A stretch of DNA of 64,000 bases from an uncultured Alphaproteobacteria bacterium (GCA_949493535.1 CASZWJ010000003.1:59293-123292); one strand, 5' to 3'. Counted from the first letter of the stretch, positions 10,181 through 19,837 are shown. Notes: a model not told the origin generated them from the sequence alone. Numbers and translations: made by a program.

Positions 10181-10666
10181 TTAATGCCTTGGCTGCGTTT
10201 TTTTGCGCAGGATACGGTATAATTCCGGCTTCATAAACTTTCCCTGCCAAATGCCCAGACGTTTTTTCCTGGCTCTTTTCTCCGCCGCGTCATATTCGTC
10301 GGTATAGCGTTTATAGGCGACGGCCCAGCCGGTTTCGACCATTTTCCGGTTCAAATCGATGCCGTTGCTTTCGCAAACGGCCACGTCGCGTTTGTATTTG
10401 TCGCGCACCAACGTTCTGCATTTCAAATCGGGGCCAGCCAGCCGCGCCAAAGCCTTGCGGGCTTCTTTGCCGCATTCGTATTTAAAGCCGTCCTTATCAA
10501 AACACAACTGATGATATTCCGGCGCGTCAATTCCCGAAAGGCGGATTTCGCGGCTGCCGATAAACAGGCTGTCGCCGTCAACAACCTTTATCCGTCCTGC
10601 TGCGGACAAATTCATCGGCAAAGCGGCCAAAACGGCGGCACAAAACAAAGTTTTCAATTTTTTCAT
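10181..10666 (-). CDS. Secreted thermonuclease-family (SNase-like) nuclease
   Basis: 161 residues if started at ATG 10666 (MKKLKTLFCA), which has AGGTG at a good distance; the frame also opens at GTG 10678. A signal peptide ends near LSAAG. The SNase fold is seen from VKVDGDSLF-like (IKVVDGDSLF), RLSGIDAPEYHQLC, the KYKRDVA block and VETGWAVAYKRY. The family cleaves DNA and RNA with calcium. The position of the secreted nuclease suggests nutrient scavenging, which is inference. It is divergent from the lipoprotein gene at 10812. Confidence 0.85.
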   Translation of the reverse strand: MKKLKTLFCAAVLAALPMNLSAAGRIKVVDGDSLFIGSREIRLSGIDAPEYHQLCFDKDGFKYECGKEARKALARLAGPDLKCRTLVRDKYKRDVAVCESNGIDLNRKMVETGWAVAYKRYTDEYDAAEKRARKKRLGIWQGKFMKPELYRILRKKTQPRH

Positions 10667-10811
10667 TGCATTTATCACCTGATTATTTCTTAGCGGCTGA
10701 TTTTTTTACGCGCAACAATAAAAATTTGTTTAATAACCGCAAAAAAAACTTTGTTGTTTGGCAATCTTTGACATAATATAGCAACATATTTAAAGATAAG
10801 GAACCGGAACC

Positions 10812-11681
10812 GTGTTTAATAAGACGATAAAAATAAGCTTGTTTTTTGCCGCCGTCATCGCATTATGCAGCTGCGAATGGCGCTATAAAAGCCTGTCGCA
10901 AATTTTGGGCAGCGACCGCATACCGACAACAACCGTTGAAAACACGCCGCTGCGCGAAGCCAGTTCTGTCGTCGTCTGCCGCAGCAAACAATGCGCTCCG
11001 GCAAAATTATCCATGTCCAACGAATACATTTACAACAGCCTGTTGCACCTGTTTGAAAACAACAACCATAAAAAAGCGCTTGTCTGTCAGGCTAATCCGT
11101 CTTCCAAAACCTGTTTGGAAAACTATGTAACCCTGCCGATAAAAGTGGGCATTACGCCGGCTTATATGTATATAGATTCCGTTAAAATCACTGACGTTAT
11201 CATCAATAAAGGCAGCAATACCCTTAATCTGATTTTGAATTATAACGTCACTTATAACGGACAGACGCCGGATTGCACGCCCGCCCAGTCAATCTTATAT
11301 GTCCGCAACGTCAACCATATTTTGCTTGAAGATCCGGGCTATAGCTGCAAAATGACCTCTATCGGCTCAACCAGTGTCAAAACGGTATTCGTCATAGATT
11401 ATATTGATTTGGATTACGGCTTCATCGGCGGATACTATTCAATCGGCTTGTCCGGTCCGGCTTACGGCGGCGGCACCGGCTACATGCTCCTTCGCCTGCC
11501 CAAAGACGCTTATCCGCTGGCGCCCGAATTAAAAGCCTCCCGCAAAAGAAGCGCCCGTTCCAATCCGGCCTCTCCGGTAACAAACACTCCGGCCGGCGAA
11601 GAAATTGAAGTCAGCGTTTCCAGCGATACGGCCTTGGGGCTTGAAGAAGAAAACGTCAAAGTCTTCCCAATCAAAAAATAA
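10812..11681 (+). CDS. Putative lipoprotein of unknown function
   Basis: 289 residues starting with GTG at 10812, AAGGAA upstream. The N-terminal hydrophobic stretch ends in ALCSC, a plausible lipobox, so Cys20 may be lipidated. The mature part has paired cysteines (VVCRSKQCAP, KALVCQANPSSKTC), suggesting disulfides in the periplasm or at the surface, and beta-strand-like segments. The C-terminus (from about residue 240) is Arg/Ser/Pro-rich then acidic. I do not recognise the family. It is a single gene closed by a terminator. Confidence 0.7.
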   Translation: MFNKTIKISLFFAAVIALCSCEWRYKSLSQILGSDRIPTTTVENTPLREASSVVVCRSKQCAPAKLSMSNEYIYNSLLHLFENNNHKKALVCQANPSSKTCLENYVTLPIKVGITPAYMYIDSVKITDVIINKGSNTLNLILNYNVTYNGQTPDCTPAQSILYVRNVNHILLEDPGYSCKMTSIGSTSVKTVFVIDYIDLDYGFIGGYYSIGLSGPAYGGGTGYMLLRLPKDAYPLAPELKASRKRSARSNPASPVTNTPAGEEIEVSVSSDTALGLEEENVKVFPIKK

Positions 11682-11692
11682 TATTTTCCATT

Positions 11693-11727
11693 ATAAAAAA
11701 TGCGGCATTTTGCCGCATTTTTTATAA
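11693..11727. terminator. Bidirectional terminator
   Basis: AAAATGCGGCA pairs with TGCCGCATTTT with A and T runs on either side. It serves the lipoprotein gene and the converging gene at 11722-12261, whose stop lies inside it. Confidence 0.85.
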
Positions 11728-12261
11728 TGGCTGATTTTCCTTAACAATATATTTGGGCAGAATAATGCCGCCTTTAACAACAATCAGATAATACGGCACA
11801 ACCGCAAAACGCAGCCCCAATTTTTCATCACAAAAAGACCAATCCACGGGAGAAGTGTCAATCTCGGCAATTGAAGCCAATTTAACCAAACGCTCATCAA
11901 CATCCTGCGGAAAATCTTTATCCAAATTCGGCCTGATAGCCGGAGAAACGTAGACATCCTCAATCAATCCATCTTTTTGCAAACAGTCCAAATCAATTGA
12001 AAACAAGTCAGCATTTTCAATAAAAGGCTTAAACATATTAACACTTTTTTCAGTCCATTGTATCGGCTCTGAAAAACCGCGGATAGCACGGCTTCGGCCT
12101 TCAAAACAATTTTCCATCCATTTGACTATCCCTGCATGTGTTGTTTCACCGCCGGTTCTTTTGTAATAATAGTGCAAATCGGTATCAGGATTTTTGGCAA
12201 ACGACAATATTCCGTCCCGTAAGGCAGTGTTTCCCTTGGTTATATAATGATAGAGTTTCAT
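11722..12261 (-). CDS. Conserved-looking protein of unknown function
   Basis: 179 residues from ATG 12261 (MKLYHYITKGNTALRDGI), chosen because AAGGA lies six bases upstream; the frame also opens at a TTG at 12279. The sequence KLYHYITKGN and the later ETTHAGIVKWMEN and RSRAIRGFSEPIQW look like an intracellular enzyme rather than a secreted protein: no signal peptide or membrane segment. I cannot name a family. It begins 20 bases after the stop of the acidic 811-residue gene and is probably co-transcribed with it. Confidence 0.6.
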   Translation of the reverse strand: MKLYHYITKGNTALRDGILSFAKNPDTDLHYYYKRTGGETTHAGIVKWMENCFEGRSRAIRGFSEPIQWTEKSVNMFKPFIENADLFSIDLDCLQKDGLIEDVYVSPAIRPNLDKDFPQDVDERLVKLASIAEIDTSPVDWSFCDEKLGLRFAVVPYYLIVVKGGIILPKYIVKENQPL

Positions 12262-12281
12262 TTTTTCCTTATATAGCAAAA

Positions 12282-14717
12282 CTAAGAATAGAAATAGTAT
12301 TGCGCACTCTCATACACTACAATCCGCTCAACCTTGCTGAAAGTCAGTTTGGTTTGCCCGTAAGAAATAACGCCGTTGGGTGACGGCATTTTGCCGAAAC
12401 GGGTCTGATATTCGCGCAAATCGCGGAGATTCATCGACAAGCCGTTGTCAAAAGTCACATTCCAGCCATAAGAAGAATTATTGACATTGACATGAATCGC
12501 TTTGATTTCGTCATTACCCTCAAAACTGCCGCTTGGCGATTGGGCATTAAATTCAAAATACTTGTCGTTTAAGCTGCCGCTGTACCATTTGGAAATTTTA
12601 TATTGCAGCTTCTCGGCATCTATTTTAGCCGCCTCGTTGTTAGGAACCAAAAGGCTGAGAAGATTAAAGAAATACAACAATGTTCCGTTCGGCCCGCTCA
12701 ACAAGCCCGAAGCAGGTTTGTCAAATGACAACTCCTTGCCGGCAAAATCGCGCAGCGGAATTGTCAGCATGTCATTAACAATCAAACCGGAATTCGTATG
12801 CAAATCGCCGCAGACAAAACGTCCTTGCACGGCAACGCAACTGTCTGTCGTATTAAGAATTTTAAGCTTGTCTTCATTAAAAAATTCCGCCTTTTGTTCT
12901 CCGGCTTTTACCAAAGAGACAAAACGGTTCACTTGCGGATTATGCGGCAATTCCAATTCGCTGACCTTGGCAGTCAACGGCATAATCTCCTGCTTGAAAA
13001 GAACCAAATTCCATGCGTTCAGCTCATTTGCTTCAAAATTGATGTCATCCAGCGCCAGCGCACTGACCGCCTCGGTTCCTTTGAACGACTGGATACCGTC
13101 ATTCTTACTGACCATACGCGCCGCCAAAGCCTTTACGGCAAATAAATCGGCAGAACAATCCGTTACCTTCGGCAACGCTGTCGACGGATTAATAATAACT
13201 TCCTGTTCTCGCGCCGTATCAATAACTGCCGCAGCAACCGAAGCCGCCACCACAGCCTGTTCTATTTCTTCTTTAACTTCGGAAACCGCGGCAACAATTT
13301 CTTTGGCTTCTTCAACGGCAGGTTCGGGGACAATCTCGATAACAGGTTCTTCAAGCGCCTGCACCTCAACAACAGGAACTTCCGCAATCGCAGCTGGTTC
13401 TGTTTCCGCCTGTATCTTTTCAGGCAAAGCAATTTCTTTTGTTTCTTCGACAACAGATTCGGAAACACCCTCGACAACCGGCAGAATTTCTCCTATTTGG
13501 GGAATACCCGGCTCTTCTGTCTCTGCCGGTAAAGGAGAAACACCTGAAACTGGTTGCGCTTGCTCAATCGGTTCAGCTTCTGCCATGGCATCAATTGCCG
13601 GAACAGAATCTTCATTTAATAAATCATCGATAGAAATATCATTGGAAACATCAACGCCGCTTTCAACCGAAACCGGCTCGACATCAACCGCCGAAACTTC
13701 CTCTTCAATAACCGTCGGTGCCGGAGCTGACGTTTCAACATCCGGCACAGCAACTTCTTCCGGAACCTCCGGCAGAGTAACGTCTTCTGAAATAACTGTA
13801 GGTTCGGAAACCTTTTCCGGCTCTTTAATTTCCTCGTTCATTTCCGATAATAAATTCGTTAACTCCGCTAGGGAAGCATCTTCGGCAACCGGCTTGGCAA
13901 CTGTAACTTCCTGATTGTCCAAATCCGGCTGCTCGGCCGCACTCTGCGGCTCTGCAACATTTTCCGCCGGCACATTGACATACGCGTCAAGATCAACAGA
14001 ACCAACCTCGGCACCACTCTTCAAATGGCTCTGGTCAAACCAGTCTTTCGGTTCATTGTCATCATCATTGTTCTGAAATTTAATATCCTCAGGCAAGATA
14101 AAAGCGTTTTCTTCAACCGCCGAGATAACAGTTTCTTCTGCCGGTTCGTTTATTTCTGCGAAAATATCAGCTTCCGCAACATCTGGCAAACTATCCAAAG
14201 ACGGAATGCCGGCCTCTTCCTGTTCCGGCTCGGGAGCACCGACTTCAAACATCGGCACGTCTTCGGTAATTTCTTCCAGTTGCGGCATATCAAACTTAGA
14301 CTCCTGCACATCATTAAGCTGCATATCCAAATCCATATCGCTTCCGGGAGCCGCTATTTGAGGCATTCTTTGTTCTTCGTTAACAGGCGCAGAAACCGCG
14401 TCTGTCATTGCGGGAGGTTCTTGAACGGGAACGGTAACGCTCGTTCCTTCAATTTCCGCTTCCAAATTTCTCGGGCTGAGAACTGCCTCAATTTCTGCGG
14501 CCGAAGCCAGTTCAATCTCCTCGGTTGGAACCTCCTCAGTTTTCTGGCTGACAACGTCCAGCTCTGAAATTTCTCCGTTGCCGCCTTCGGGAACCTCTAC
14601 ATATTCATACTCATATTCATAGCCTTCGGGAAGCTCTTGCCCTTCTTCCAGCTCAACATATTCATAAACAACGTTTTCTTCATTTTCAGCTTGCGGATTT
14701 TCATTAATCTCAGACAT
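12282..14717 (-). CDS. Very acidic Glu/Val/Pro-rich protein with C-terminal globular domain
   Basis: 811 residues. The first 50 are Glu/Tyr-rich with a repeated EYEYEYVEVPEG-like stretch. Residues 50-520 are low complexity (Glu, Val, Pro, Ala) without Cys or membrane segments and are probably disordered. Residues 530-811 look folded, with hydrophobic strands (SYGWNVTFDNGLSMNLRDLR, VERIVVYESAQYYFYS). No signal peptide, so it is probably cytosolic. The function is unknown. The acidic linker length could measure a cell-envelope or polar distance, as in PopZ-like hubs, but nothing in the sequence proves this. Confidence 0.65.
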   Translation of the reverse strand: MSEINENPQAENEENVVYEYVELEEGQELPEGYEYEYEYVEVPEGGNGEISELDVVSQKTEEVPTEEIELASAAEIEAVLSPRNLEAEIEGTSVTVPVQEPPAMTDAVSAPVNEEQRMPQIAAPGSDMDLDMQLNDVQESKFDMPQLEEITEDVPMFEVGAPEPEQEEAGIPSLDSLPDVAEADIFAEINEPAEETVISAVEENAFILPEDIKFQNNDDDNEPKDWFDQSHLKSGAEVGSVDLDAYVNVPAENVAEPQSAAEQPDLDNQEVTVAKPVAEDASLAELTNLLSEMNEEIKEPEKVSEPTVISEDVTLPEVPEEVAVPDVETSAPAPTVIEEEVSAVDVEPVSVESGVDVSNDISIDDLLNEDSVPAIDAMAEAEPIEQAQPVSGVSPLPAETEEPGIPQIGEILPVVEGVSESVVEETKEIALPEKIQAETEPAAIAEVPVVEVQALEEPVIEIVPEPAVEEAKEIVAAVSEVKEEIEQAVVAASVAAAVIDTAREQEVIINPSTALPKVTDCSADLFAVKALAARMVSKNDGIQSFKGTEAVSALALDDINFEANELNAWNLVLFKQEIMPLTAKVSELELPHNPQVNRFVSLVKAGEQKAEFFNEDKLKILNTTDSCVAVQGRFVCGDLHTNSGLIVNDMLTIPLRDFAGKELSFDKPASGLLSGPNGTLLYFFNLLSLLVPNNEAAKIDAEKLQYKISKWYSGSLNDKYFEFNAQSPSGSFEGNDEIKAIHVNVNNSSYGWNVTFDNGLSMNLRDLREYQTRFGKMPSPNGVISYGQTKLTFSKVERIVVYESAQYYFYS

Positions 14718-14800
14718 GCCCTTACCCCAAATAACTGTATTTTTTTATATAAAGATAACTAATCATAATACAAAGAGTCTTAAAATCATTTTAACAAACC

Positions 14801-14834
14801 AAAAACAGCTTTAAACGTCTCCGCTTAAAGCTGT
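14801..14834 (-). terminator. Terminator of the histidine-kinase operon
   Basis: On the minus strand ACAGCTTTAA pairs with TTAAAGCTGT around a ten-base loop, followed by T5, about 100 bases past the stop codon at 14932. Confidence 0.7.
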
Positions 14835-14931
14835 CTTGGTTAAGTTCTCCGCCACCTGAACGAAATTTGGATTAATTTACCCAATTCCCGAATATTATCT
14901 GTAAAATCCGAGAAACTTTCGTAAAGGTGTC

Positions 14932-16290
14932 TTATAAGGGAATAGAGACCAGAACTCTCAATCCGCCCATCGGGCTGTCGAAGAGTTCTATGCGTCCGCC
15001 GTGTGACGTAATCACGTCTTTGGCAATGGACAATCCCAAACCGACGCCGCCGGTCTCTTTATTGCGCGATTCTTCCAAACGGACAAACGCCTTAAAGACT
15101 TCTTCCCTCTTGTCTTCGGGAATCCCCGGACCGTCATCGTCAATGGTCACTTCCAGTTTGTTATTGTTGCTTTCCAATTTAACGGCAATCGTTTTGCCAT
15201 AACGGAATGCATTGGAAATAACATTTGTCAAAGCGCGTTTCAAAGCCTGTTCGCGCCCTTGGATGGCGCTGACCTGATCATTGGTCGAATAGCGGATAAG
15301 CGCCTGCGTGTTGCGGAATTTGTTAAGAATGCTCAAAATCATCTCGTTCATATCAACAAAAGAAGCCGTCTCGCCGCCTTCTCCGCTGACAAAAGCCAAA
15401 TAACCGTCGAGCATTTTCTCCATTTCGCTGATATCATTAAGAAAGTCTGTTTTGTCCTGACCGTCCGGCATCATCGAGCTTTGCAGTTTCATTCTGGTTA
15501 AAGGCGTGCGCAAATCATGAGATACGCCGGCCAGCATCTGTGTCCTTTCGCTAATCTGGCGGTTAATGCGCTCTTTCATTTTAATAAAAGCAATGGCAGC
15601 CTTGCGAACCTCTGATGAACCGTAAGGTTTGAAATCTTTATTGTCAATGCCTTTGCCAAAGTCCTCGGCAACCTGAGCCAGCTCTGCAATCGAACGGACT
15701 TGAATACGCAGAAACAAAACCGCAACCAAAAACAGCAAAACGGAAGTTCCTATCATCCATAAAACAAAGCCGAAAATAGAACTGCTGAAAATGTTTTTGG
15801 AAGACGTTTTAAATTCATACAACCCATTCGGACGGTCAATCAATACCATCAAATCCCTGCCGTCTTCGCCCATATAAATATTGGTAACGGCATCAGGAAA
15901 AGTCGACCTTAAAGATTCTTCCAAGAAACCGGTAACCAGTTTATTGTTGCGGCTGGCTTTGTTAATAACATTGTGTTTTTGCTTATTGCTGTAAAAACTG
16001 TAATCCAAGTCAAAATTCTTAGCCGCCAGTTTTTTAATATCGGCAACATTTTTTGAAGACTTGTCGGTAAGTTCCATAATAAAAGACATTTCTGATGTCA
16101 GATTGGCAGACAAACGCTTGCCGACCCTTCCCCAGCTGCCGTCAAAAAAGGCAATAATCGACACCACTTGCACCACAATCAGCGGAATAAATATCAGCAA
16201 CATGGTACGGAAAAACAACGTTTTCGGCAAAAACTTAAGTTTTAGATACCGCAAAACATTGTCCACTTTTGATGGAAATTTAATATGCAT
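14932..16290 (-). CDS. EnvZ-type sensor histidine kinase
   Basis: 452 residues. TM1 is at 29-48, a periplasmic domain of about 120 residues follows, TM2 is at 173-195, then HAMP. HisKA carries AGVSHDLRTPLTRMKLQ with the phospho-accepting His near residue 258, and HATPase_c has N (NVISNAFRYG), G1 DDDGPGIP and G2 GVGLGLSIAKDV boxes. The H-box is the EnvZ/OmpR type. Start ATG 16290 follows AAGGAGAG. It is the partner of the response regulator at 16471-17160, separated by 180 bases that hold repeat copy D. The signal sensed is not evident. Confidence 0.92.
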   Translation of the reverse strand: MHIKFPSKVDNVLRYLKLKFLPKTLFFRTMLLIFIPLIVVQVVSIIAFFDGSWGRVGKRLSANLTSEMSFIMELTDKSSKNVADIKKLAAKNFDLDYSFYSNKQKHNVINKASRNNKLVTGFLEESLRSTFPDAVTNIYMGEDGRDLMVLIDRPNGLYEFKTSSKNIFSSSIFGFVLWMIGTSVLLFLVAVLFLRIQVRSIAELAQVAEDFGKGIDNKDFKPYGSSEVRKAAIAFIKMKERINRQISERTQMLAGVSHDLRTPLTRMKLQSSMMPDGQDKTDFLNDISEMEKMLDGYLAFVSGEGGETASFVDMNEMILSILNKFRNTQALIRYSTNDQVSAIQGREQALKRALTNVISNAFRYGKTIAVKLESNNNKLEVTIDDDGPGIPEDKREEVFKAFVRLEESRNKETGGVGLGLSIAKDVITSHGGRIELFDSPMGGLRVLVSIPL

Positions 16291-16317
16291 TCATCTCTCC
16301 TTAAAAAATAAAATAAT

Positions 16318-16460
16318 AAAATTTCTTGGCCCCGGTCACACTTTGCAGAAAAAGATTGATTTCAGGAAAACTGAAAGAGTAATTTCCGGCTGCAAAGATT
16401 AGTATACATTTAAGTACACGAATTTTCTGAGACGGCGTAATAACCCCCGAAAGCCCCATA
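16318..16460 (-). repeat. Intergenic palindromic repeat, copy D
   Basis: Lies between the response regulator and the kinase. On the minus strand TCTCAGAAAATTCGTGTACT and TGTATACTAATCTTTGC match copy C (TCTCGGAAAATTCATGTACT and TTGTACACTAAAATTTTC). The palindromic GTGTAC...GTATAC core is kept; the terminal CTATGG-CATACAG hairpin is not obvious here. Confidence 0.6.
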
Positions 16461-16470
16461 AAATCAATCA

Positions 16471-17160
16471 TCAAGAAGGCAACAGCATATACCCCTTCCC
16501 CCTGACTGTTTGCAAATAACGCGGATTCTTTGAATCTTTTTCAATTTTCTTGCGCAAACGCGTAATCTGCACATCTATCGAACGGGGGCTTTGTCCGGCG
16601 CCCAAAATCTCAGCCAATCGCTCGCGGGAAAAAACCTGTCCTGACTTTTGCCCTAAGATATTTAACAGCAATTGTTCAACCGGCGTAATATGGATAATCA
16701 GCCCTTGTTTGGTAGCCAATTCCTTTTTAGACATATCATAACAGCATAAGCCCAAGTCCAAAACGTCAACACCTTCTTCGGCTTTCTGCGGCGCTCGTTT
16801 GAGAATATTGCGAATACGCAAAACCAGTTCTTTGGGTTCAAACGGTTTAGGAAGATAATCATCCGCACCGGTCTCCAAACCGGCAATTCGGTCTTCCGTT
16901 TCGCCCATAGCCGTTAACAAAATCACGGGAACATTATTTTCACCGCGCAATTTGCCCAAAAATTGCAGGCCGGTCTCTCCGGGCATCATAATATCGGCAA
17001 TAAGAAGATCAAACTTATAATTTTTCAACATCTTCCGTGCCGAGGGCGCATCTTTGGCTGTGGAAACGTAAAAGTCATTTTCCCGCAAAAAACGCTGAAG
17101 CAAAGACCTGAGCCTTGTATCGTCATCAATAACCAGAATATGTGCTTTTACGTGTTCCAT
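16471..17160 (-). CDS. OmpR-family response regulator
   Basis: 229 residues. The receiver domain has the acidic pair IDDD (11-14), phospho-acceptor D56 in IADIMMPG, T in LLTAMGE and K in YLPKPFEP. The C-terminal winged helix (about 130-229) includes SRERLAEILGAGQSPRSIDV and VQITRLRKKIEKD plus RYLQTVRGKGYML, the OmpR/PhoB type. It works with the EnvZ-like kinase downstream. The target regulon is not visible. pgsA lies 11 bases upstream on the same strand, so it may be transcribed from the pgsA promoter. Confidence 0.94.
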   Translation of the reverse strand: MEHVKAHILVIDDDTRLRSLLQRFLRENDFYVSTAKDAPSARKMLKNYKFDLLIADIMMPGETGLQFLGKLRGENNVPVILLTAMGETEDRIAGLETGADDYLPKPFEPKELVLRIRNILKRAPQKAEEGVDVLDLGLCCYDMSKKELATKQGLIIHITPVEQLLLNILGQKSGQVFSRERLAEILGAGQSPRSIDVQITRLRKKIEKDSKNPRYLQTVRGKGYMLLPS

Positions 17161-17171
17161 TCAGCCTCAAA

Positions 17172-17891
17172 TTATTTTGCAGCAGTCTTTGCCGTTTTAG
17201 CCGGAGATTTTTTAGATACTTTCTTTTTAGCCGGAGACTTTTTCACAACTTTTTTGCCACCGGCTTTTTCAGCTTTTACGGCAGTTTTAGCCGGCGCTTT
17301 CAAAACAGCCTTTTCGCTCTCGACGCTGCGGACATAATCAAGGCTCTTTTTGAAATAATCATAACCGGTAATAAAAGTCAGCACGCCGGCAACCCAAAGC
17401 AAAACTTCGCCCAGCACGCCCCAAACGGGAACATATGTGCCGCCGATTTCAAGAATGCCGACGCGGCTCATCAAAATCATGGAAAGAGCAGTCATTTGAA
17501 AACCTGTTTTCCATTTTGCCAAACGCGTCACCGGCATACCTACCTTAACCTCGGCCAAAAATTCACGCAGGCCGGAAACCAAAACCTCGCGGCACATAAT
17601 AATGCCGACCGGAATATAGCTCAATTCATCAACCATGCGATTGGCAACAATAATAAGCAAAGCCGAAAGGACAAGAAGCTTATCGGCAATGGGATCAAGC
17701 AAGCGTCCGAAAGCAGAAGTCTCATTGCGCGAACGTGCCAAATAACCGTCAAAATAATCGGTAATCGCCGCCATAATAAACAATACGGCTGCAAATACAG
17801 ACCACCAAACGGCGTGGATATAAATCGACAGGAAAATAACCGGAATAACCACAATACGGGAAATGGTCAGGATATTTGGTAAATTATACAC
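17172..17891 (-). CDS. pgsA: CDP-diacylglycerol-glycerol-3-phosphate phosphatidyltransferase with basic tail
   Basis: Makes phosphatidylglycerol phosphate from CDP-diacylglycerol at the inner membrane. Residues 1-190 are the CDP-alcohol phosphatidyltransferase domain with the signature DYFDGYLARSRNETSAFGRL then LDPIADK, and several membrane segments. Unusually, residues 198-239 form a tail of Lys, Ala, Ser and Pro with KKSPAKK/KSPAKT repeats, like histone H1 tails. Such an extension is not part of the enzyme family. The tail would face the cytosol if the family topology holds and could bind DNA, RNA or acidic lipid (inference). Confidence 0.93.
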   Translation of the reverse strand: MYNLPNILTISRIVVIPVIFLSIYIHAVWWSVFAAVLFIMAAITDYFDGYLARSRNETSAFGRLLDPIADKLLVLSALLIIVANRMVDELSYIPVGIIMCREVLVSGLREFLAEVKVGMPVTRLAKWKTGFQMTALSMILMSRVGILEIGGTYVPVWGVLGEVLLWVAGVLTFITGYDYFKKSLDYVRSVESEKAVLKAPAKTAVKAEKAGGKKVVKKSPAKKKVSKKSPAKTAKTAAK

Positions 17892-17950
17892 TTTTTTCGT
17901 CCTTTAATTGAAATTTATACTGGCATTAACATAATCTTAGGTTATAAACT

Positions 17951-19756
17951 TTAAATATGGAAGTAATTATAAATTTTTTCCGCCGTTTTTTTACTTATTC
18001 CCGACACTTTTTGCAAATCTGAAAGCCCTGCTTGGGAAATTTCTTCAACCGAACCGAAATAATTAAGCAAATCGCGCTTGCGGCGGGCTCCGATTCCTTC
18101 AATCTCGTCCAACCGCGATTTATAAATGGATTTAGCCCGGCGTGCCCTGTGGGTGCCGATTGCAAAACGATGCGCTTCATCCCGCAGATTTTGCAGATAA
18201 AAAGCTATCGGCGACTGAAACGGCAGCATAAAACTCTCTTTGCCGACCTGATGATAAAACTCTTTGCCGGCATTTCTGTCCGGACCTTTGGATATGGCAA
18301 TAATGGCAATATCGCTCAAATCAAAATCCCTTAAAGCTTCATGAACGGCATGAAGCTGCCCGAGGCCGCCGTCCAACAAAATAACGTCCGGCTTATTTTC
18401 CGGCGACATCCTCGCAAAACGCCGCAGCAAAACTTCTTTCATCATCGCAAAATCGTCTTGGGTAATTGTCGGATCTTTAATATTAAACTGGCGATAAGAT
18501 TTCTTGTCAAAACCTTCCGGCGTTGCCACGACCATGGCTCCGATGGCAAAACTGCCCTGATTATGCGAGTTGTCGTATATTTCAATACGCTGCGGAATTT
18601 TTTTGAGCCCGAATACCCTGACAAATTCATCCAGATTATTTTTAACGGTCGCCTGCTCGGCAATCCGGCGCTCTATTGAAGCCTCGGCATTTGCTTTAAC
18701 CACTTTCATAATCTGCGCTTTATTGCCTTTTTGATAGGTATTGATTTTTGCGCCGATAGCTTCTTCCAAAAATTCCTTATTATCAACCTCCTGCGACAAC
18801 ACGATTTCTTTCGGCGGAATATGGTTTGTGTAAAAACCGCCTAAAAAAGCTTCTAAAATTTCTATATCCGTCGCACCCTCCGTTTGCTTGGGAAAATAAG
18901 GGACATTCCCGCAGTTCTGCCCCGAACGGATAAAGAAAACCTGAATACAAACCAAATCCTTTTTTCTTGCCAGCGCGATCATATCAATTGATTTAATATC
19001 AGCATATTCAACATTATTTCCCTGTTGCACGCTGGTTAAAGCCCGAATGCGGTCACGCAGCACCAACGCCGTCTCATAATCGAGTTTTTCGCTGGCCTCA
19101 TTCATCTTTTGCGAAAGTTCTTCCTGAATTTTGGTATTCTTCCCTTCCAGAAAATCTATCGCCTCATTCACCAGGCGCCTGTAGTCTTCAGGAGAAATAC
19201 GTCCGACACAAGGCGCCGAACAGCGCTTAATTTGGTGCATCAGGCACGGACGCTGCCGGTTTTTGAACACAGCATCCCGACACGAACGCAGCAAAAACGC
19301 CTTTTGCAGAATATCCACCACATTATTGACCGCGCCCACACTGGCAAACGGACCGAAATATTTGTTTTTGTCCTGCCTTTTTCCGCGGTATTTGCGCAGG
19401 CACGGATATTCTGAGGCAACGTCAATCACCAAATGCGGAAAAGTTTTATCGTCTTTTAAAAGGATATTATATTTAGGTTCAAGCTCTTTAATCAGCTCAT
19501 TTTCCATAAGCAAAGCCTTAGCCTCGTTCTCAACGATGATAAATTCCATGCGTTTAATCTGCGAAACCATACGTTGCAGGCGGATTGGCAGCTTGTCAAA
19601 ATGCGAATAGGCAACAATTCTCTTTTTTATATTTTTAGCCTTGCCGACATACAAAACTTCGTCATTCTCGCCCAGCATCCGGTAAACGCCCGGCGCTTCC
19701 GGCGCGATTTTGATGTTATTCTTTAAAATTTCAAGCCCTTGTTTAATATTACCCAA
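17951..19756 (-). CDS. uvrC: UvrABC system protein C
   Basis: Nucleotide-excision-repair nuclease that makes both incisions around a UvrB-bound lesion. 601 residues, normal length. The GIY-YIG domain is at about 19-97 (PGVYRMLGENDEVLYVGKAK), the UVR motif near 205-235 (LDYETALVLRDRI), the RNase H-like 5' incision domain contains YDNSHNQG and DVILLDGGLGQLHAV, and the C-terminal helix-hairpin-helix pair begins with EIEGIGARRK. It is separated from pgsA by 59 bases on the same strand. Confidence 0.98.
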   Translation of the reverse strand: MGNIKQGLEILKNNIKIAPEAPGVYRMLGENDEVLYVGKAKNIKKRIVAYSHFDKLPIRLQRMVSQIKRMEFIIVENEAKALLMENELIKELEPKYNILLKDDKTFPHLVIDVASEYPCLRKYRGKRQDKNKYFGPFASVGAVNNVVDILQKAFLLRSCRDAVFKNRQRPCLMHQIKRCSAPCVGRISPEDYRRLVNEAIDFLEGKNTKIQEELSQKMNEASEKLDYETALVLRDRIRALTSVQQGNNVEYADIKSIDMIALARKKDLVCIQVFFIRSGQNCGNVPYFPKQTEGATDIEILEAFLGGFYTNHIPPKEIVLSQEVDNKEFLEEAIGAKINTYQKGNKAQIMKVVKANAEASIERRIAEQATVKNNLDEFVRVFGLKKIPQRIEIYDNSHNQGSFAIGAMVVATPEGFDKKSYRQFNIKDPTITQDDFAMMKEVLLRRFARMSPENKPDVILLDGGLGQLHAVHEALRDFDLSDIAIIAISKGPDRNAGKEFYHQVGKESFMLPFQSPIAFYLQNLRDEAHRFAIGTHRARRAKSIYKSRLDEIEGIGARRKRDLLNYFGSVEEISQAGLSDLQKVSGISKKTAEKIYNYFHI

Positions 19757-19837
19757 AACAGCATTCCTTCATCAAACGAACCTTGCCAATATTATTACAT
19801 CAAATTAATTTAAGCAAGACATTGGCATATTACAAAC

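Noticed and set aside
12502..13914. 470-residue plus-strand frame opposite the acidic protein
   Set aside because: Ser/Thr-rich reverse complement of a low-complexity acidic region; no start signals and no domain.
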